From Roseitranquillus sp963776845 (GTDB taxonomy: Bacteria > Pseudomonadota > Alphaproteobacteria > Rhodobacterales > Rhodobacteraceae): a stretch of 64,000 nucleotides of DNA. Position numbers and translations under genes: made by a program. This document shows, piece after piece, positions 35,882 through 45,408 of this stretch (position 1 is the first letter of the stretch; each line of letters begins with the position of its first letter). The notes below the pieces were generated by a model that made no database searches, was not told the DNA's origin, and saw nothing but the letters and a program-made list of their open reading frames with translations. The stretch covers positions 744,001-808,000 of the forward strand of contig CAVZOJ010000002.1 in the NCBI GenBank assembly GCA_963776845.1, written 5' to 3'.

Positions 35882-36867
35882 CGCGCACGCGCACCTGCGC
35901 GGTTCCGTGCCATGCTGCCGGCGAGTTCCAGCGCTGCGATCAGCGATGTCGGGTCGGCGATCCCTTTCCCGGCGATATCGAAGGCGGTGCCGTGGTCGGG
36001 GGAGGTGCGCACGAAAGGCAGGCCGAGCGTCACGTTGACGCCGCCCGCGAAGTCGAGCGTCTTGATCGGAATCAGAGCCTGGTCGTGGTACATCGCCACC
36101 GCCGCGTCATAGCTGGCGCGGGCCCCGGCGTGGAACATCGTGTCCGCCGGCAGCGGGCCGGTGACGGCGAGTCCTTCGCCGCGCAGGGCCTCGATCGCGG
36201 GTATGATGATCTCGAGTTCCTCACGGCCCATGACGCCGCCTTCGCCCGCGTGCGGGTTCAGTCCCGCGATTGCGATGCGCGGTGTCTCGACGCCGAAATC
36301 GCGCGAGAGTGCAGCGGCAGTGATGCGAACGGTTTCGACGAGCAGGCGTCGGTTGAGCAATCCGGGAACCTCCGCAAGAGAGACATGGATCGTCGCCGGG
36401 ACCACGCGCAGCATGCTGGACGCCAGCATCATCACGACACGTGGCACCCCCGCGAGCGCCGCGAGAAATTCGGTGTGGCCCGGGTGTGCGAAGTCGGCGC
36501 CGTCCTTCAAGGCCTTCTTATTGATCGGTCCGGTGACCATGGCCGAGCAGGCACCGGCGTTCACTAGTTCCACGGCGCGAGCGATGACTCTGATGACGGC
36601 TGGCGCGTGGGACGGATCGGGCCGACCCGGACGAGACGGTCCGGGAAACGGGTGCGGCAAGACCGGCAGTCCACTCGCTGCGGCATGGCCGGCCTCGCGC
36701 GGATCGTGGAGGTGCGCGATCCGTGTGCCGACAGGCAGATGGTCCGGATCGCCCAGGTAGACGAATGGAAGGCGCGCGCCGAGCTTTTTCCAAGCCGAGG
36801 CTGCGATCTCGGGGCCGATACCCGCCGGTTCGCCGCAGGTCAGGACGATCGGAGCGTTCGGTTCGAC
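35878..36867 (-). CDS. pdxA: 4-hydroxythreonine-4-phosphate dehydrogenase
   Basis: PdxA oxidises 4-phosphohydroxy-L-threonine in pyridoxal phosphate synthesis. The family landmarks are intact: IVLTCGEPAGIGPEIAASAW, VTGPINKKAL, DFAHPGHTEFLA, metal ligands in AMYHDQALIPIKTLDF, and VNVTLGLPFVRTSPDHGTAF. The start is a problem. Family similarity begins around VEPNAPIVL, seven bases downstream of the surA stop, but no ATG, GTG or TTG is in frame there; the nearest TTG is deep inside surA. I mark the similarity start (36867). A rare start codon, a far-upstream start or a sequence error are all possible. Confidence 0.88.
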   Translation of the reverse strand, partial: VEPNAPIVLTCGEPAGIGPEIAASAWKKLGARLPFVYLGDPDHLPVGTRIAHLHDPREAGHAAASGLPVLPHPFPGPSRPGRPDPSHAPAVIRVIARAVELVNAGACSAMVTGPINKKALKDGADFAHPGHTEFLAALAGVPRVVMMLASSMLRVVPATIHVSLAEVPGLLNRRLLVETVRITAAALSRDFGVETPRIAIAGLNPHAGEGGVMGREELEIIIPAIEALRGEGLAVTGPLPADTMFHAGARASYDAAVAMYHDQALIPIKTLDFAGGVNVTLGLPFVRTSPDHGTAFDIAGKGIADPTSLIAALELAGSMARNRAGARAR

Positions 36868-36871
36868 GGCT

Positions 36872-38068
36872 CTACTCCCCGCCGATCCGGATGTAGGCCT
36901 GCGACTTGAGCTCTGCGAGCCAGATGGCCGCAAGACCCGCCAGCCGCTCGTTGTTGAGGCGGGCGCTGGTAGCGGTGTCTTCGATCGCGAGTTGGCCGCT
37001 CGCACCGCGGTCGCAGAGCATGAGAAAGACGAGGTTGCCGCCGCGCGTCAGCGCCGTCGAGACCTCGTAGCGATCGAGGCCAGCCAGCTGTGCCCGAACG
37101 TCCGCCGGAATTTGGCTCGCTGGGCGCTGCTCGCGGACCAGACCAGCGCCCACGACATCGTAGAGGTCGTCGCAGGTATCCGTGCTCCTGTTGATCCGCG
37201 CTGCCTCGGTCAACGCCAACTCCGTCAGACCGCCGGGGATCAACAATTGCACATAGTCGATGACGACGTCGCCAGCAGCGACTTGGCCCTCGCGCTGTCC
37301 GCGGAGCTGGAAGAGAGCAATCTGATCGGGAAGCTGGATCGGATCGGTGACCCGCCCGTCCTGCAAGCCCTGGATCGCCGTTGCGACGGGGCCCTGCAAT
37401 TCCTCCAGCGGGATCCAGCCGACCTGCCCGCCATCCGCCGCGCTATCCGCGATCGAGTATTGCCGTGCGGCCGAAGAGAATGCGGCGACCGACCCCGCAC
37501 GGGAGATCTCCTCGGCGAGAGCCTGCGATTCCGCGCGCTCAAGCTCATTGCGGGCCGGCAGGAGTATCTCTGACAGCAGGACCTCAGGGCCTCCCTCTGC
37601 ACGGACTTCGTCCTGCGCTCGCGCGACATCGTCTTCCGAGATGCGGACCTCCCCGCCGAACCGAGCCCGAACCGTACTGCGCCAGGCGAGACCCGCGCGG
37701 ATGAAATCGCGGATCGTCGTCGGGTCCACGCCCTCGTTGCCGATCAGGGTCAGGAACTGCTCGGCCGACAGGTTTCCGCGCGCCGCGAAGTCCTCGATGC
37801 CCGACGCGATCGCCTCTTCGGAGACCTCGACCTCGAATGTCTCGGCGGTCTGAAGCTGCACGCGCTCGTCTATGAGGCTGTCGAGGCTGTCCGCCACGAC
37901 CTCGGGCGGAGCGTTGAGGATAGCGAGCATCCGCTGCCTCTGCTGGAGCTCCCACGCCGTGACGACGTCATCGTTGACCTGGGCGACGGGTTGAAAGGAC
38001 TGTCCCACCGCGACGACTGCCGAGGCGAAGATGATCACGAGTGTTGCGAGAAGACGTCCCATGCGCAT
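36872..38068 (-). CDS. surA: SurA-like periplasmic peptidylprolyl isomerase/chaperone
   Basis: SurA escorts outer-membrane proteins through the periplasm. The 398-residue product has a signal peptide (MRMGRLLATLVIIFASAVVAVG), the SurA N-terminal domain (VAQVNDDVVTAWELQQRQRM and DSLIDERVQLQTAETFEVEV), a parvulin-like domain (SRAGSVAAFSSAARQYSIAD, GGQVGWIPLEELQGPV), and a C-terminal helix that contributes to the chaperone module. It lies between lptD and pdxA, the usual operon position. LptD is its best-known client. Confidence 0.92.
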   Translation of the reverse strand: MRMGRLLATLVIIFASAVVAVGQSFQPVAQVNDDVVTAWELQQRQRMLAILNAPPEVVADSLDSLIDERVQLQTAETFEVEVSEEAIASGIEDFAARGNLSAEQFLTLIGNEGVDPTTIRDFIRAGLAWRSTVRARFGGEVRISEDDVARAQDEVRAEGGPEVLLSEILLPARNELERAESQALAEEISRAGSVAAFSSAARQYSIADSAADGGQVGWIPLEELQGPVATAIQGLQDGRVTDPIQLPDQIALFQLRGQREGQVAAGDVVIDYVQLLIPGGLTELALTEAARINRSTDTCDDLYDVVGAGLVREQRPASQIPADVRAQLAGLDRYEVSTALTRGGNLVFLMLCDRGASGQLAIEDTATSARLNNERLAGLAAIWLAELKSQAYIRIGGE

Positions 38069-38082
38069 TCGGTCCTTTCGTT

Positions 38083-40186
38083 TCAGCCCTGGCAGCTTCT
38101 CGCGTAGCGCGCCGATTCGTTGTTGCCGAAGCCTTGGAGAGAGATCTCCACCCCGAAATCGTAGGTCTCCTCGAGGTCCGCTTCGCTGTCACCGTCGTAG
38201 CGTCGCGAAACGAAGACGTCGACCGCGATGCACTCGTTCCTGTAGGTCAGATCGAGATCGGTTCTTGAAATCCGCTCGTCCAGAATGTCCCAGCGGCTTT
38301 CTATGCCGCCAAGCCAGTGCCGGTTGAACTCGTAGCCTGCCGTGAACACGGCCTCGTGCACGTCCTCGTCGAGGCTTTCCTCCGGATCGGCGAGGAGCCA
38401 GAGATAGCTGGTGGCGAATTCCGCTGCTCCCGCCTCGAGCGCAAGGCGCAACTCGTTGCGCGCGAAGTCTAACGAGTCGCCGAAAACCGCGCGGTTCGTG
38501 ACGAGAAAGTCTTTGCCCAGGCCAAGCTGTGCGCTTACGAGCCAGTCCGACCAGTCGCCGTTGAGGCCTGTCGGCTCGGTGAACTGAAATTGGTCATCGA
38601 AGCGGTAGATGCGCCCGACATACGCGTTCGCCTGCCAGCTGTCTTCCAGCCGACTGTAACCGATGCCGAGGTTCAGGCGCGTGCCGGTTTCGCTCACGTC
38701 GTAGCCAGGATATCGGTCCAGGCTGAAGAGGTTCCCCTCGTCGAAGTCGACGACGCGGCTGTCCTCATTCGGCGGGACGCCGCCAGAAACATCAGACCAG
38801 ACCAGTTGCGCGACGGGCTCCAAGGTTTCGGAGAAGCCGTTGCCGGACCTGACGAGCGGCCAGCTGAGGGCGACCGCGGCGGCAGGCGTCGTCCTCGTGA
38901 TGCTGGAGTTCGAACGAGGGGTCCTGCTGGACCCAATAGCCATCGACCCTCAGCTCCACCTCGGCATCGAGGGCGATGCCCAGGGGCAGCACTGTCCCGT
39001 GGTTCCAGCTGAGTGCGGCGCCGATGCGTTCGACATCGCGGCCGAGCACCTCCTGATCGCTGTCGCGGTCGTAGTAGTCGGCGTCGGCCTGCAGGTCGAA
39101 TCGGCCGAAGCGCGTCGGCACCGTCCGGATGTAATTGGCGTCGCCGACATTGATCAGGTTGCGATCCGCCTGCTGAAGGTCCCCTGGCCGCAGGATATCG
39201 TAGTTGTAGATGGCGGCGTGGATGAGCTCGTTGTTTCGGACGCGGTCAATCGCCACTCGGCTTTCGAGCCGCGCCCCCTCAAAGTAGCCGTATGAGTCGA
39301 GATAGTCGTTGTCCGTCGTCTGCTGCAGGACGAAGTTCAGGACGAAGTCCCGCGGCAGAACATAGTAGCCGGAGCCGAATACGTAGCCGCGGGTCTCGCC
39401 GGGAAGAAGGTCATCGCGGCTGATGGCGCCGTTGAAGGTGACCGCGCCGTTGCGAAATGCCTGGCGGTACCGAAGTTCGACGGTTCTCGCCTTCGGCGTG
39501 ATGAACGGTGCAATCGTGACGTCGGCGCTTGGCCCCAGCGGCACGAAGTAGGGGACGGCGATCCCATTCCCGATATCGCCGCTGCCCTTGATCACCGGTG
39601 CCAGTACACCGCGGGCGCGATCGACGGTCGGGTCTGGAATTCTGAGGCGGGGGATGTACGCCACCGGAATTCCGGCGACGCGAAACTGAGCACCGGTGAA
39701 GTAGATTTGCCGTTCCTCGGTATCGTGGAGGACGCGCCTGGCCCGGATTTCCCAGAGTGGGGTCTGCCCGCGCGAGCAGATGCGGCAGCTAGACGCGACG
39801 GCGTTGGTCAGCCGCCGGTACCGGCCATCAATGGTCGAGAGCTGGTCTGCCGCGATCTGGAGTTGCTGGCCGAGGACAAGGCGGGCGCCGGTGAGGAGCC
39901 CGTCCTGCAGATCCGGATCGAGATCGGCGGTGTCGCCGAGAAGGACCGTCTCTCCGTCGCCTTCCGTCACGCGCACCGGCCCCTCGATCGTGAGTTCCTC
40001 GGTTTCGCCATTGTAGGTCACGCGCGAGGCGGTGAGCCGGGCATCCTCATAGAAGACCTCCACGTTGCCTTCCGCAACGAGCGTACGGTCGGCCTCGATA
40101 CGCACGCGATCGGCGACCAACGAGGCCGGCTGTGCCGTCGCTGCGCCAGCGGCAAAGAGCGACAGCACGATCAGGAGAACTCTCAT
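38083..40186 (-). CDS. lptD: LPS-assembly protein LptD, frameshifted
   Basis: LptD is the outer-membrane barrel that inserts lipopolysaccharide with LptE. The protein begins with a signal peptide (MRVLLIVLSLFAAGAATAQ) and an OstA-like beta-jellyroll (ADRVRIEADRTLVAEGNVEV), then LWEIRARRVLHDTEERQIYF and the barrel beginning VAYIPRLRIPDPTVDRARGV. Reading changes frame at about 38904-38912: one extra base separates QQDPSFE from SSITRTTPAAAVALSWPLV. The remainder (ETLEPVAQLVWSD, then barrel strands to GVEISLQGFGNN) is normal. The repaired length is about 700 residues. It is preceded by lptG with a four-base overlap and followed by surA. Confidence 0.9.
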
Positions 40187-41280
40187 CCGTCCTCCAGGTG
40201 CAGCAGCAGACCCAAAGGCAGAAGCAGCGTCGCGGCCGGTGGCGCCCAGGCTGCCAGCATGACGGGGATCTGACCGTTCTCACCCAGGATCTGTGCAAAA
40301 CTGCGCACGAAATAAAGCGAGAACGCCATCAGCAGAGCACCGAGGATCATCACGCCGGTGCGGCCGAAGCGCGTGTGGCGCAGGGTGAATGCGGCCGCGA
40401 CAAGGACCATGGCCGCATAGAAGAGAGGGTTGGCCAGCTCCATCTGCAGCCAGACGCGATGCTGCCGCGCCGTGAAGCCTGCACGTTCCAGCCGTTCGAT
40501 ATATTGCGGCAAGGCCCAGACCGGGATGGTTGACGGCGTCCCGAAGCTGGCACGGATCTCGCTTGCGGTGAGGCTGGAAGGCAGCAGCAGCTTGTCGAAC
40601 CGCTTTGCCTCCGCCTCGGCATTGCCGGTGGTGTCGAGGCGCCATCTCTTCCCGTCGTGGATCTCCCACCCGGCGGCGACGAGACGCGCCGACCCGGCTT
40701 CGACCCGCCACGCCGGCGAGCCGTCGAGCGCGAAGCCCAGAAAGGTGACTTCGGCCAATTTGGTCCCGTCCGGGTTGCTGTGTGCGGCGTTGATCACCGT
40801 CTGTCCGTCCTCGCCGCCCTCGCGCAGCCACAAGCCTTCCTCGCTCACCGACAGGGCGCTTGCCTCGCGTCCCTGGTAGAGGTCGGACAGGCTCTCATAC
40901 CTGTTGGCCGTGGCGGCGACGATCGGATTCAGGACCGCGACGGCGAAGACGCCTGCCAGTGCGGCGACGATGACCGGCGCAGTCACAGCCCGGAGCGCCG
41001 AGCGTCCGGCCGCGCGCGTGACCACGAGCTCCGATGAGCGGGCGAGTGCGAGGAAAAGCGCGAGGGTCGCAAGTATCATCACGAGCGGAAGGACGCGGTA
41101 GAGCGCAGCGGGCGCGTTCAGCAACGTCAGCGTCGCGATTTGGCCGAAGCTCAGCCCTTCGCCTCCGAAGCGGCGTATCTGATCGATCAGGTCGAGCAGC
41201 ATCAACATCGCAGCAAAGGCCGCGAAGACGCTCAGCAGCATCGTGGCGAACCGCCTCGCGAAGTAGAGATGAAGGGTCAT
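40183..41280 (-). CDS. lptG: LPS export ABC transporter permease LptG
   Basis: LptG pairs with LptF to extract lipopolysaccharide from the inner membrane, powered by LptB. The 365 residues have the YjgP/YjgQ layout: an N-terminal coupling stretch (MTLHLYFARRFATMLLSVFA), three helices, a large periplasmic beta-jellyroll (GWEIHDGKRWRLDTTGNAEA) and three C-terminal helices (NPLFYAAMVLVAAAFTLRHT). ATG at 41280 overlaps the lptF stop; an upstream in-frame ATG at 41481 lies inside lptF and is rejected. Confidence 0.94.
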   Translation of the reverse strand: MTLHLYFARRFATMLLSVFAAFAAMLMLLDLIDQIRRFGGEGLSFGQIATLTLLNAPAALYRVLPLVMILATLALFLALARSSELVVTRAAGRSALRAVTAPVIVAALAGVFAVAVLNPIVAATANRYESLSDLYQGREASALSVSEEGLWLREGGEDGQTVINAAHSNPDGTKLAEVTFLGFALDGSPAWRVEAGSARLVAAGWEIHDGKRWRLDTTGNAEAEAKRFDKLLLPSSLTASEIRASFGTPSTIPVWALPQYIERLERAGFTARQHRVWLQMELANPLFYAAMVLVAAAFTLRHTRFGRTGVMILGALLMAFSLYFVRSFAQILGENGQIPVMLAAWAPPAATLLLPLGLLLHLEDG

Positions 41281-42401
41281 GTCGGCACGGCACTCGCTCG
41301 TGGAACGCTCCGTTCTCGTCCGGCGAACCACAAGGTCAGGACGACGGCGCATGCGCCGGCCACCGAGCCAGCGAAGACCAGGGGCCAGAGGGAGTCGTCC
41401 GTCATCGCGACCTCGACGAAGGCCGTGTCGATGGTCTTGACCAGGATGACGACCGTCACCGCGACCAGAACCTGCCGCCATATCCCGAAGCGGCTGTAGC
41501 GGCCGAGAAGGAGGATGGAGAAGCCCAGCAGAGGCGCGACGACCGTGAGCGTCGCTTGGCTGAAACGCTCGTACCCCTCGACGAGAAGCCGCGCGCGACC
41601 GTGATCCATCTCTTCGAGGAGCGCCGGCGTCGGTCTCAGCAATTCGAGGGTGGGGATCTCGCCGAGCCTGCGATCGAGGTTGCCGGGATCCTCGAGCTGG
41701 TCGGAGATGGCATAAGTCGCTTCGTCGAAGCGGGTGAGCGACAGCGTGTTGTCCGAGGTGTCGAGCATCTGCACGATGCCGTCGAACATCCGCAGATAAG
41801 GCTCGCCTCCCGCACTGACCAGAAACGCTCTCTGGGCGGTGTAGGTCACTTCCTCTGACGGATCGCTCGAATCCACGAGGAGCGCATCGCTCATCTCTCC
41901 GGTGGGCGCGATGTCGCGCGCGTAGAACGTGATGTTGTCGGTCGGGTGTCGAAATTGGCCATCCCGGAGGATCCGGGCCGTGATGTCTGCCGAAATCTCG
42001 GCTTCTCGTTCGCTAAGCGCCGAGAGCGAACTCGGCACGACGAGGTTGACGAGAATGCTGACCATCAAGCCGACCAGCAGACCGAAGACGAGGATCGGAC
42101 GGGCGAGCCGGAATGGACCGAATCCTGTGGCTTGCATTACCGTCAGCTCGCTTTCCGAGGACAGTCGGTTGACGACGTAGATCGTTGCGGCGAAGGCCGA
42201 CATCGGCAGGACCAGCCTGATGACGTTGGGGAGCGACAAGACCGTGAACTCGAGGAAAACTGACGCCGTCTGACCGTCGGAGATGAGCTGGTCGAAGATC
42301 AGGACGGCCCGGTTGATCCAGTAGATCAGCACCATCACCAGGGAAAAGAAGCCGAAGACGACCATAAGCTGCGCCAGCATGTATCGGTCGAACTTGGACA
42401 A
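41277..42401 (-). CDS. lptF: LPS export ABC transporter permease LptF
   Basis: LptF is the partner permease of LptG, first gene of the operon. Its 374 residues begin LSKFDRYMLAQLMVVFGFFS. The six-helix YjgP/YjgQ topology is visible, with the ESELTVMQATGFGPFRLARP coupling segment between helices 2 and 3, a periplasmic domain ending near LEEMDHGRARL, and C-terminal helices (FAGSVAGACAVVLTLWFAG). I choose the TTG at 42401 because AAGGGGAAGG lies just upstream; ATG at 42380 is possible. It is divergent from pepA across about 130 bases that should hold both promoters. Confidence 0.92.
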   Translation of the reverse strand: MSKFDRYMLAQLMVVFGFFSLVMVLIYWINRAVLIFDQLISDGQTASVFLEFTVLSLPNVIRLVLPMSAFAATIYVVNRLSSESELTVMQATGFGPFRLARPILVFGLLVGLMVSILVNLVVPSSLSALSEREAEISADITARILRDGQFRHPTDNITFYARDIAPTGEMSDALLVDSSDPSEEVTYTAQRAFLVSAGGEPYLRMFDGIVQMLDTSDNTLSLTRFDEATYAISDQLEDPGNLDRRLGEIPTLELLRPTPALLEEMDHGRARLLVEGYERFSQATLTVVAPLLGFSILLLGRYSRFGIWRQVLVAVTVVILVKTIDTAFVEVAMTDDSLWPLVFAGSVAGACAVVLTLWFAGRERSVPRASAVPT

Positions 42402-42532
42402 TACCTTCCCCTTTTGCCCACTCCCGCGCGGCCGTGATCCTAGCGGATCGGCCTGCCGGCTGAAACTCTTGTTGTGGCCAAGTCGCGGTCGCCGCAATAG
42501 ACGAGTGCAGCCAAACCACACGGAGACCATCC

Positions 42533-44005
42533 ATGACCGAGCCGGCCCGCGTCACCTTCGCAGAAACCGACATCGAGCGGCTCGCCGACGTCGAGGGCGT
42601 CATCGCGATCCTTGTGCCGGAGGACGGCAAGCTCGATCCCGGTGCGCGACGCGCAAACCGTCTCACCCGTGGCGCAGTTGAGCGCCTTGTCTCGGGCAAG
42701 GCGTGGGCGAAGGCCAAGCCAGGCGACGCGCACGCCCTCGCTTGGCCAACCGGAATGACGGCCGAGTTGCTGCTGGTCGTGCGGCTGGACCGCCCTGGCA
42801 GCGCCGATGAAGCGCTGAAGGCCGGAGGCGCGATTGGAAAGGCGGCGCATGGAAAGAAGGCGCTGATCCTTGCCGGCGGTCATCGACATGCAGCGCACAT
42901 CGCTCTGGGTGCGACGCTCCGTGCTTACGAGTTCGTTGCGCACAAGAAATCGGACGAAGAGCGCGAGCCGACCGAGATCACTGTCATGGCTCAGAAGCCC
43001 GACACGATCGCCGAGGCAGCCGCCGATCTGGAGGCCATAGCCGCCGGCGTGTTCTTCACGCGCGATCTGGTCAACGAGCCGTCGAACGTTCTGACGACGA
43101 CGGAGTTCGCCGCGCGGCTCGAGGCGCTCCGGGACACCGGGCTCGATGTCGAGGTGCTGGAGGAGCCGCAACTCGAGGAACTCGGGATGCGCACACTGCT
43201 CGCGGTCGGGCAGGGCAGCGAAAGCCCGACGAAGGTCGTCGTGATGCGCTGGAACGGCGGCGGGGATGAGGCGCCGCTGGCGCTGGTTGGCAAGGGCGTC
43301 GTCTTCGACACCGGCGGAATTTCGATCAAGCCCGCACAGGGCATGGAAGACATGACCATGGACATGGGCGGCGCCGGCACCGTCGCCGGGGCGATGAAGA
43401 CGCTTGCCCTGCGCAAGGCCAAGGCGAACGTCGTCGGCCTCGTCGGTCTGGTCGAGAACATGCCCGACGGGAGGGCGCAGAGGCCGGGCGACGTCGTCCG
43501 TTCGATGAAGGGCGACACCGTCGAGGTGATCAACACTGACGCCGAGGGACGCCTCCTGCTCGCCGACGTCATGTGGTACGCGCAGGATCGCTTCAGCCCG
43601 ACGGCGATGATTGATCTCGCGACGCTGACGGGCGCGATCATCGTCAGCCTCGGCTTCGAGAATGCCGGCGTTTTCTCGAACGACGACAAGCTTTGTGAAG
43701 CGTTGCTCAAGGCCGCGAAGGCGGAGGGCGAGGGCGCCTGGCGGATGCCGATGGGTGACGCCTACGACCGCGAGCTGAAGTCCGATGTCGCCGACCTCAA
43801 GAACGTTGGCAGTGGTCGATGGGGTGGTGCGATTACCGCGGCGCAGTTCCTCCGCCGATTCGTGAAGGACGAGACGCCCTGGTGCCACATCGACATCGCG
43901 GGCGTGGCGTCTCCCGGCAAGGACTTGCCGCTTTCGCCCAAGGGCGCGTCGGGCTGGGGCGTGAGGACGCTCGACCGTCTCGTACGCGATCTCTACGAGG
44001 GCTGA
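42533..44005 (+). CDS. pepA: Leucyl aminopeptidase (M17)
   Basis: PepA is a hexameric two-zinc aminopeptidase; in some bacteria it also binds DNA. The 490-residue protein shows the M17 signature NTDAEGRLLLADVM near residue 340, metal-binding segments VGKGVVFDTGGISIKP and MGGAGTVAGAMKTL, and the C-terminal HIDIAGVASPGKDLPLSPKG and GWGVRTLDRLVRDLYEG. The start at 42533 (MTEPARVTFAETD) is natural. The stop overlaps the holC ATG (TGATG), a frequent association in proteobacteria. Confidence 0.95.
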   Translation: MTEPARVTFAETDIERLADVEGVIAILVPEDGKLDPGARRANRLTRGAVERLVSGKAWAKAKPGDAHALAWPTGMTAELLLVVRLDRPGSADEALKAGGAIGKAAHGKKALILAGGHRHAAHIALGATLRAYEFVAHKKSDEEREPTEITVMAQKPDTIAEAAADLEAIAAGVFFTRDLVNEPSNVLTTTEFAARLEALRDTGLDVEVLEEPQLEELGMRTLLAVGQGSESPTKVVVMRWNGGGDEAPLALVGKGVVFDTGGISIKPAQGMEDMTMDMGGAGTVAGAMKTLALRKAKANVVGLVGLVENMPDGRAQRPGDVVRSMKGDTVEVINTDAEGRLLLADVMWYAQDRFSPTAMIDLATLTGAIIVSLGFENAGVFSNDDKLCEALLKAAKAEGEGAWRMPMGDAYDRELKSDVADLKNVGSGRWGGAITAAQFLRRFVKDETPWCHIDIAGVASPGKDLPLSPKGASGWGVRTLDRLVRDLYEG

Positions 44006-44463
44006 TGGGCGCAGTTTTCTTCTACCACCTGACACGGTCGCCGCTGGAGGTCGCGCTTCCGGGTCTGTTGGAGAAGGCCCTGTCGCAGGGTTGGCGGGTC
44101 GCGGTGCGGGGCCGAACCGACGCTGTCCTCGAGCATCTCGACCGCGCATTGTGGCTTGGCGAGGGGTTCCTTCCTCACGGCCGCTCCGGCGGCCCCCACG
44201 ACGAGCGCCAGCCAGTTCTGCTGACAACCGAGCGAAGGCTGCCGAACGGAGCGGAGTGCCTGATGTCGGTGGAGGGCGCCGACGTCGCCGCCGATGAGGC
44301 GGCAACGCTTGCGCGCACCTGCATTCTTTTCGATGGAGGCGATGCCCCGGCTGTCGAGGCAGCGCGGGCGCAATGGCGCAAGTTCGTCGCCGCGAACCTC
44401 GAAGCCGAGTACTGGAACCAGAACGACGGTCGCTGGACCCGCCAGGCCGTCAGTTCCCGTTGA
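44005..44463 (+). CDS. holC: DNA polymerase III subunit chi
   Basis: Chi links the clamp loader to single-strand-binding protein at the fork. The 152-residue product begins MGAVFFYHLTRSPLEVALPG and contains the family segments GWRVAVRGRTDAVLEHLDRALW, FLPHG, QPVLLTTERRLPNGAECLM and the late AQWRKFVAANLEAEYWNQND. I start at the ATG overlapping the pepA stop and reject the longer in-frame reading from 43819, which lies inside pepA. Confidence 0.93.
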   Translation: MGAVFFYHLTRSPLEVALPGLLEKALSQGWRVAVRGRTDAVLEHLDRALWLGEGFLPHGRSGGPHDERQPVLLTTERRLPNGAECLMSVEGADVAADEAATLARTCILFDGGDAPAVEAARAQWRKFVAANLEAEYWNQNDGRWTRQAVSSR

Positions 44464-44476
44464 CCCTGAGACCGGT

Positions 44477-44611
44477 CTAGATGCTGGCCCAGTCCTCGAA
44501 GCGGTATCTCTTGGGACCTTCGTTCAGAACGGCTGGCGTGTAGGAATCCTCGCCATCGTCTTTCTCGGCGTTCCTGCCACGCGGCTCCTCGGACTTTTTC
44601 TTGTCCTTCAC
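44477..44611 (-). CDS. Small uncharacterised protein, 44 residues
   Basis: A GTG-started frame on the minus strand with GAGG five to nine bases upstream encodes a 44-residue peptide. It opens with a charged, lysine-rich part (KDKKKSEEPRGRNAEKDDGE) and ends YTPAVLNEGPKRYRFEDWAS plus I. The compositional contrast with random high-GC frames and the tidy aromatic C terminus suggest a real gene. I do not recognise a named family. It is convergent with holC (13 bases) and could be the last gene of the chemotaxis operon or independent. Confidence 0.5.
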   Translation of the reverse strand: MKDKKKSEEPRGRNAEKDDGEDSYTPAVLNEGPKRYRFEDWASI

Positions 44612-44673
44612 GTCGTCACCTCACACACTCACGAACTACACGAAAACAATTGCCCGAACGCGGCGATCGTTCC

Positions 44674-45021
44674 TCAGAATAATGCCACAGCCCCTCGATC
44701 GCGGTCGAGCGGCACGTTTCTGCCACACAGCCGGTCGCGCAGCGCCCCGAGGCGCGTTACGGCGACGACCTCCTCGATGTTGATGGCCGCATCTTCGCCC
44801 CCAGCGGCCTGCCGAAGGATCGCGGCCAGATCATCTAGCGTCTGCTGCAGGCGGTCGATCTCCTGCAGGTGCCATACCCCGCCGGCATCGCTGCCCGTGC
44901 GCTCGATGATGGTGCCCAGGGTAGCCTGAACCGATGTCGCTGCCGTGCTTAGATCGTCGAGCTCCTCGGCAAGTGTAAGCAAGAGGTCTTGGCGCAGCAT
45001 CGTGCCGCTCTTGCACGTCAT
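44674..45021 (-). CDS. Uncharacterised protein at the end of the chemotaxis operon
   Basis: This 115-residue protein is mostly predicted helix, with a heptad-like stretch LLLTLAEELDDLSTAATSVQ and LQEIDRLQQTLDDLAAILRQ. It has no membrane segment. The ATG overlaps the stop of the cheY-type gene as TGATG, so it is translated with the chemotaxis genes. The coiled-coil character would suit a scaffold or a CheY partner, but I recognise no family. A second ATG at 45000 is possible. Confidence 0.65.
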   Translation of the reverse strand: MTCKSGTMLRQDLLLTLAEELDDLSTAATSVQATLGTIIERTGSDAGGVWHLQEIDRLQQTLDDLAAILRQAAGGEDAAINIEEVVAVTRLGALRDRLCGRNVPLDRDRGAVALF

Positions 45022-45407
45022 CAGAGCCGCCCGACGATCGCTTCGATCGCCTGCTTGAGACTGCTTGTATCGAAGGGCTTCTTGACGAGGTTGTTCATGC
45101 CCAGCCGCTTGCCCTTCTCGACGATCTCCTTGTCGGCGCGCCCGGTGATCAGCAGGAATCCGACCTTGGCGGTCTTTGCCCCCGTCCGCAGCGAGTGGAG
45201 GAGTTGCAGGCCGTCCATGCCCGGCATGTTGTAGTCCGAGATCACGAGGTGGACCGGCGACTTGGCGATCGTCTGCAGCGCTGACGGACCATCGGCAGCC
45301 GTGACGACATTGTTGATGCCCATCGCGTCCAGCGCCTGCGTGATCAGTCCGCGGCTCGTCGACATGTCGTCGACCACCATGATCCTGAGCTGATCCCTAA
45401 GTGCCAT
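45021..45407 (-). CDS. CheY-type response regulator (receiver only)
   Basis: A 128-residue single receiver domain. The acidic pocket is Asp13-Asp14 (MVVDDMSTSRG), the phospho-acceptor is Asp58 (LVISDYNMPGMDG), the switch residue is Thr88 (LLITGRADKE) and the lysine is Lys110 (NLVKKPFDTSSL). It is expected to carry phosphate from CheA to the flagellar motor or to act as a phosphate sink; a second receiver protein is encoded upstream of cheA. It starts one base downstream of the cheR stop. Confidence 0.92.
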   Translation of the reverse strand: MALRDQLRIMVVDDMSTSRGLITQALDAMGINNVVTAADGPSALQTIAKSPVHLVISDYNMPGMDGLQLLHSLRTGAKTAKVGFLLITGRADKEIVEKGKRLGMNNLVKKPFDTSSLKQAIEAIVGRL

Positions 45408-45408
45408 T

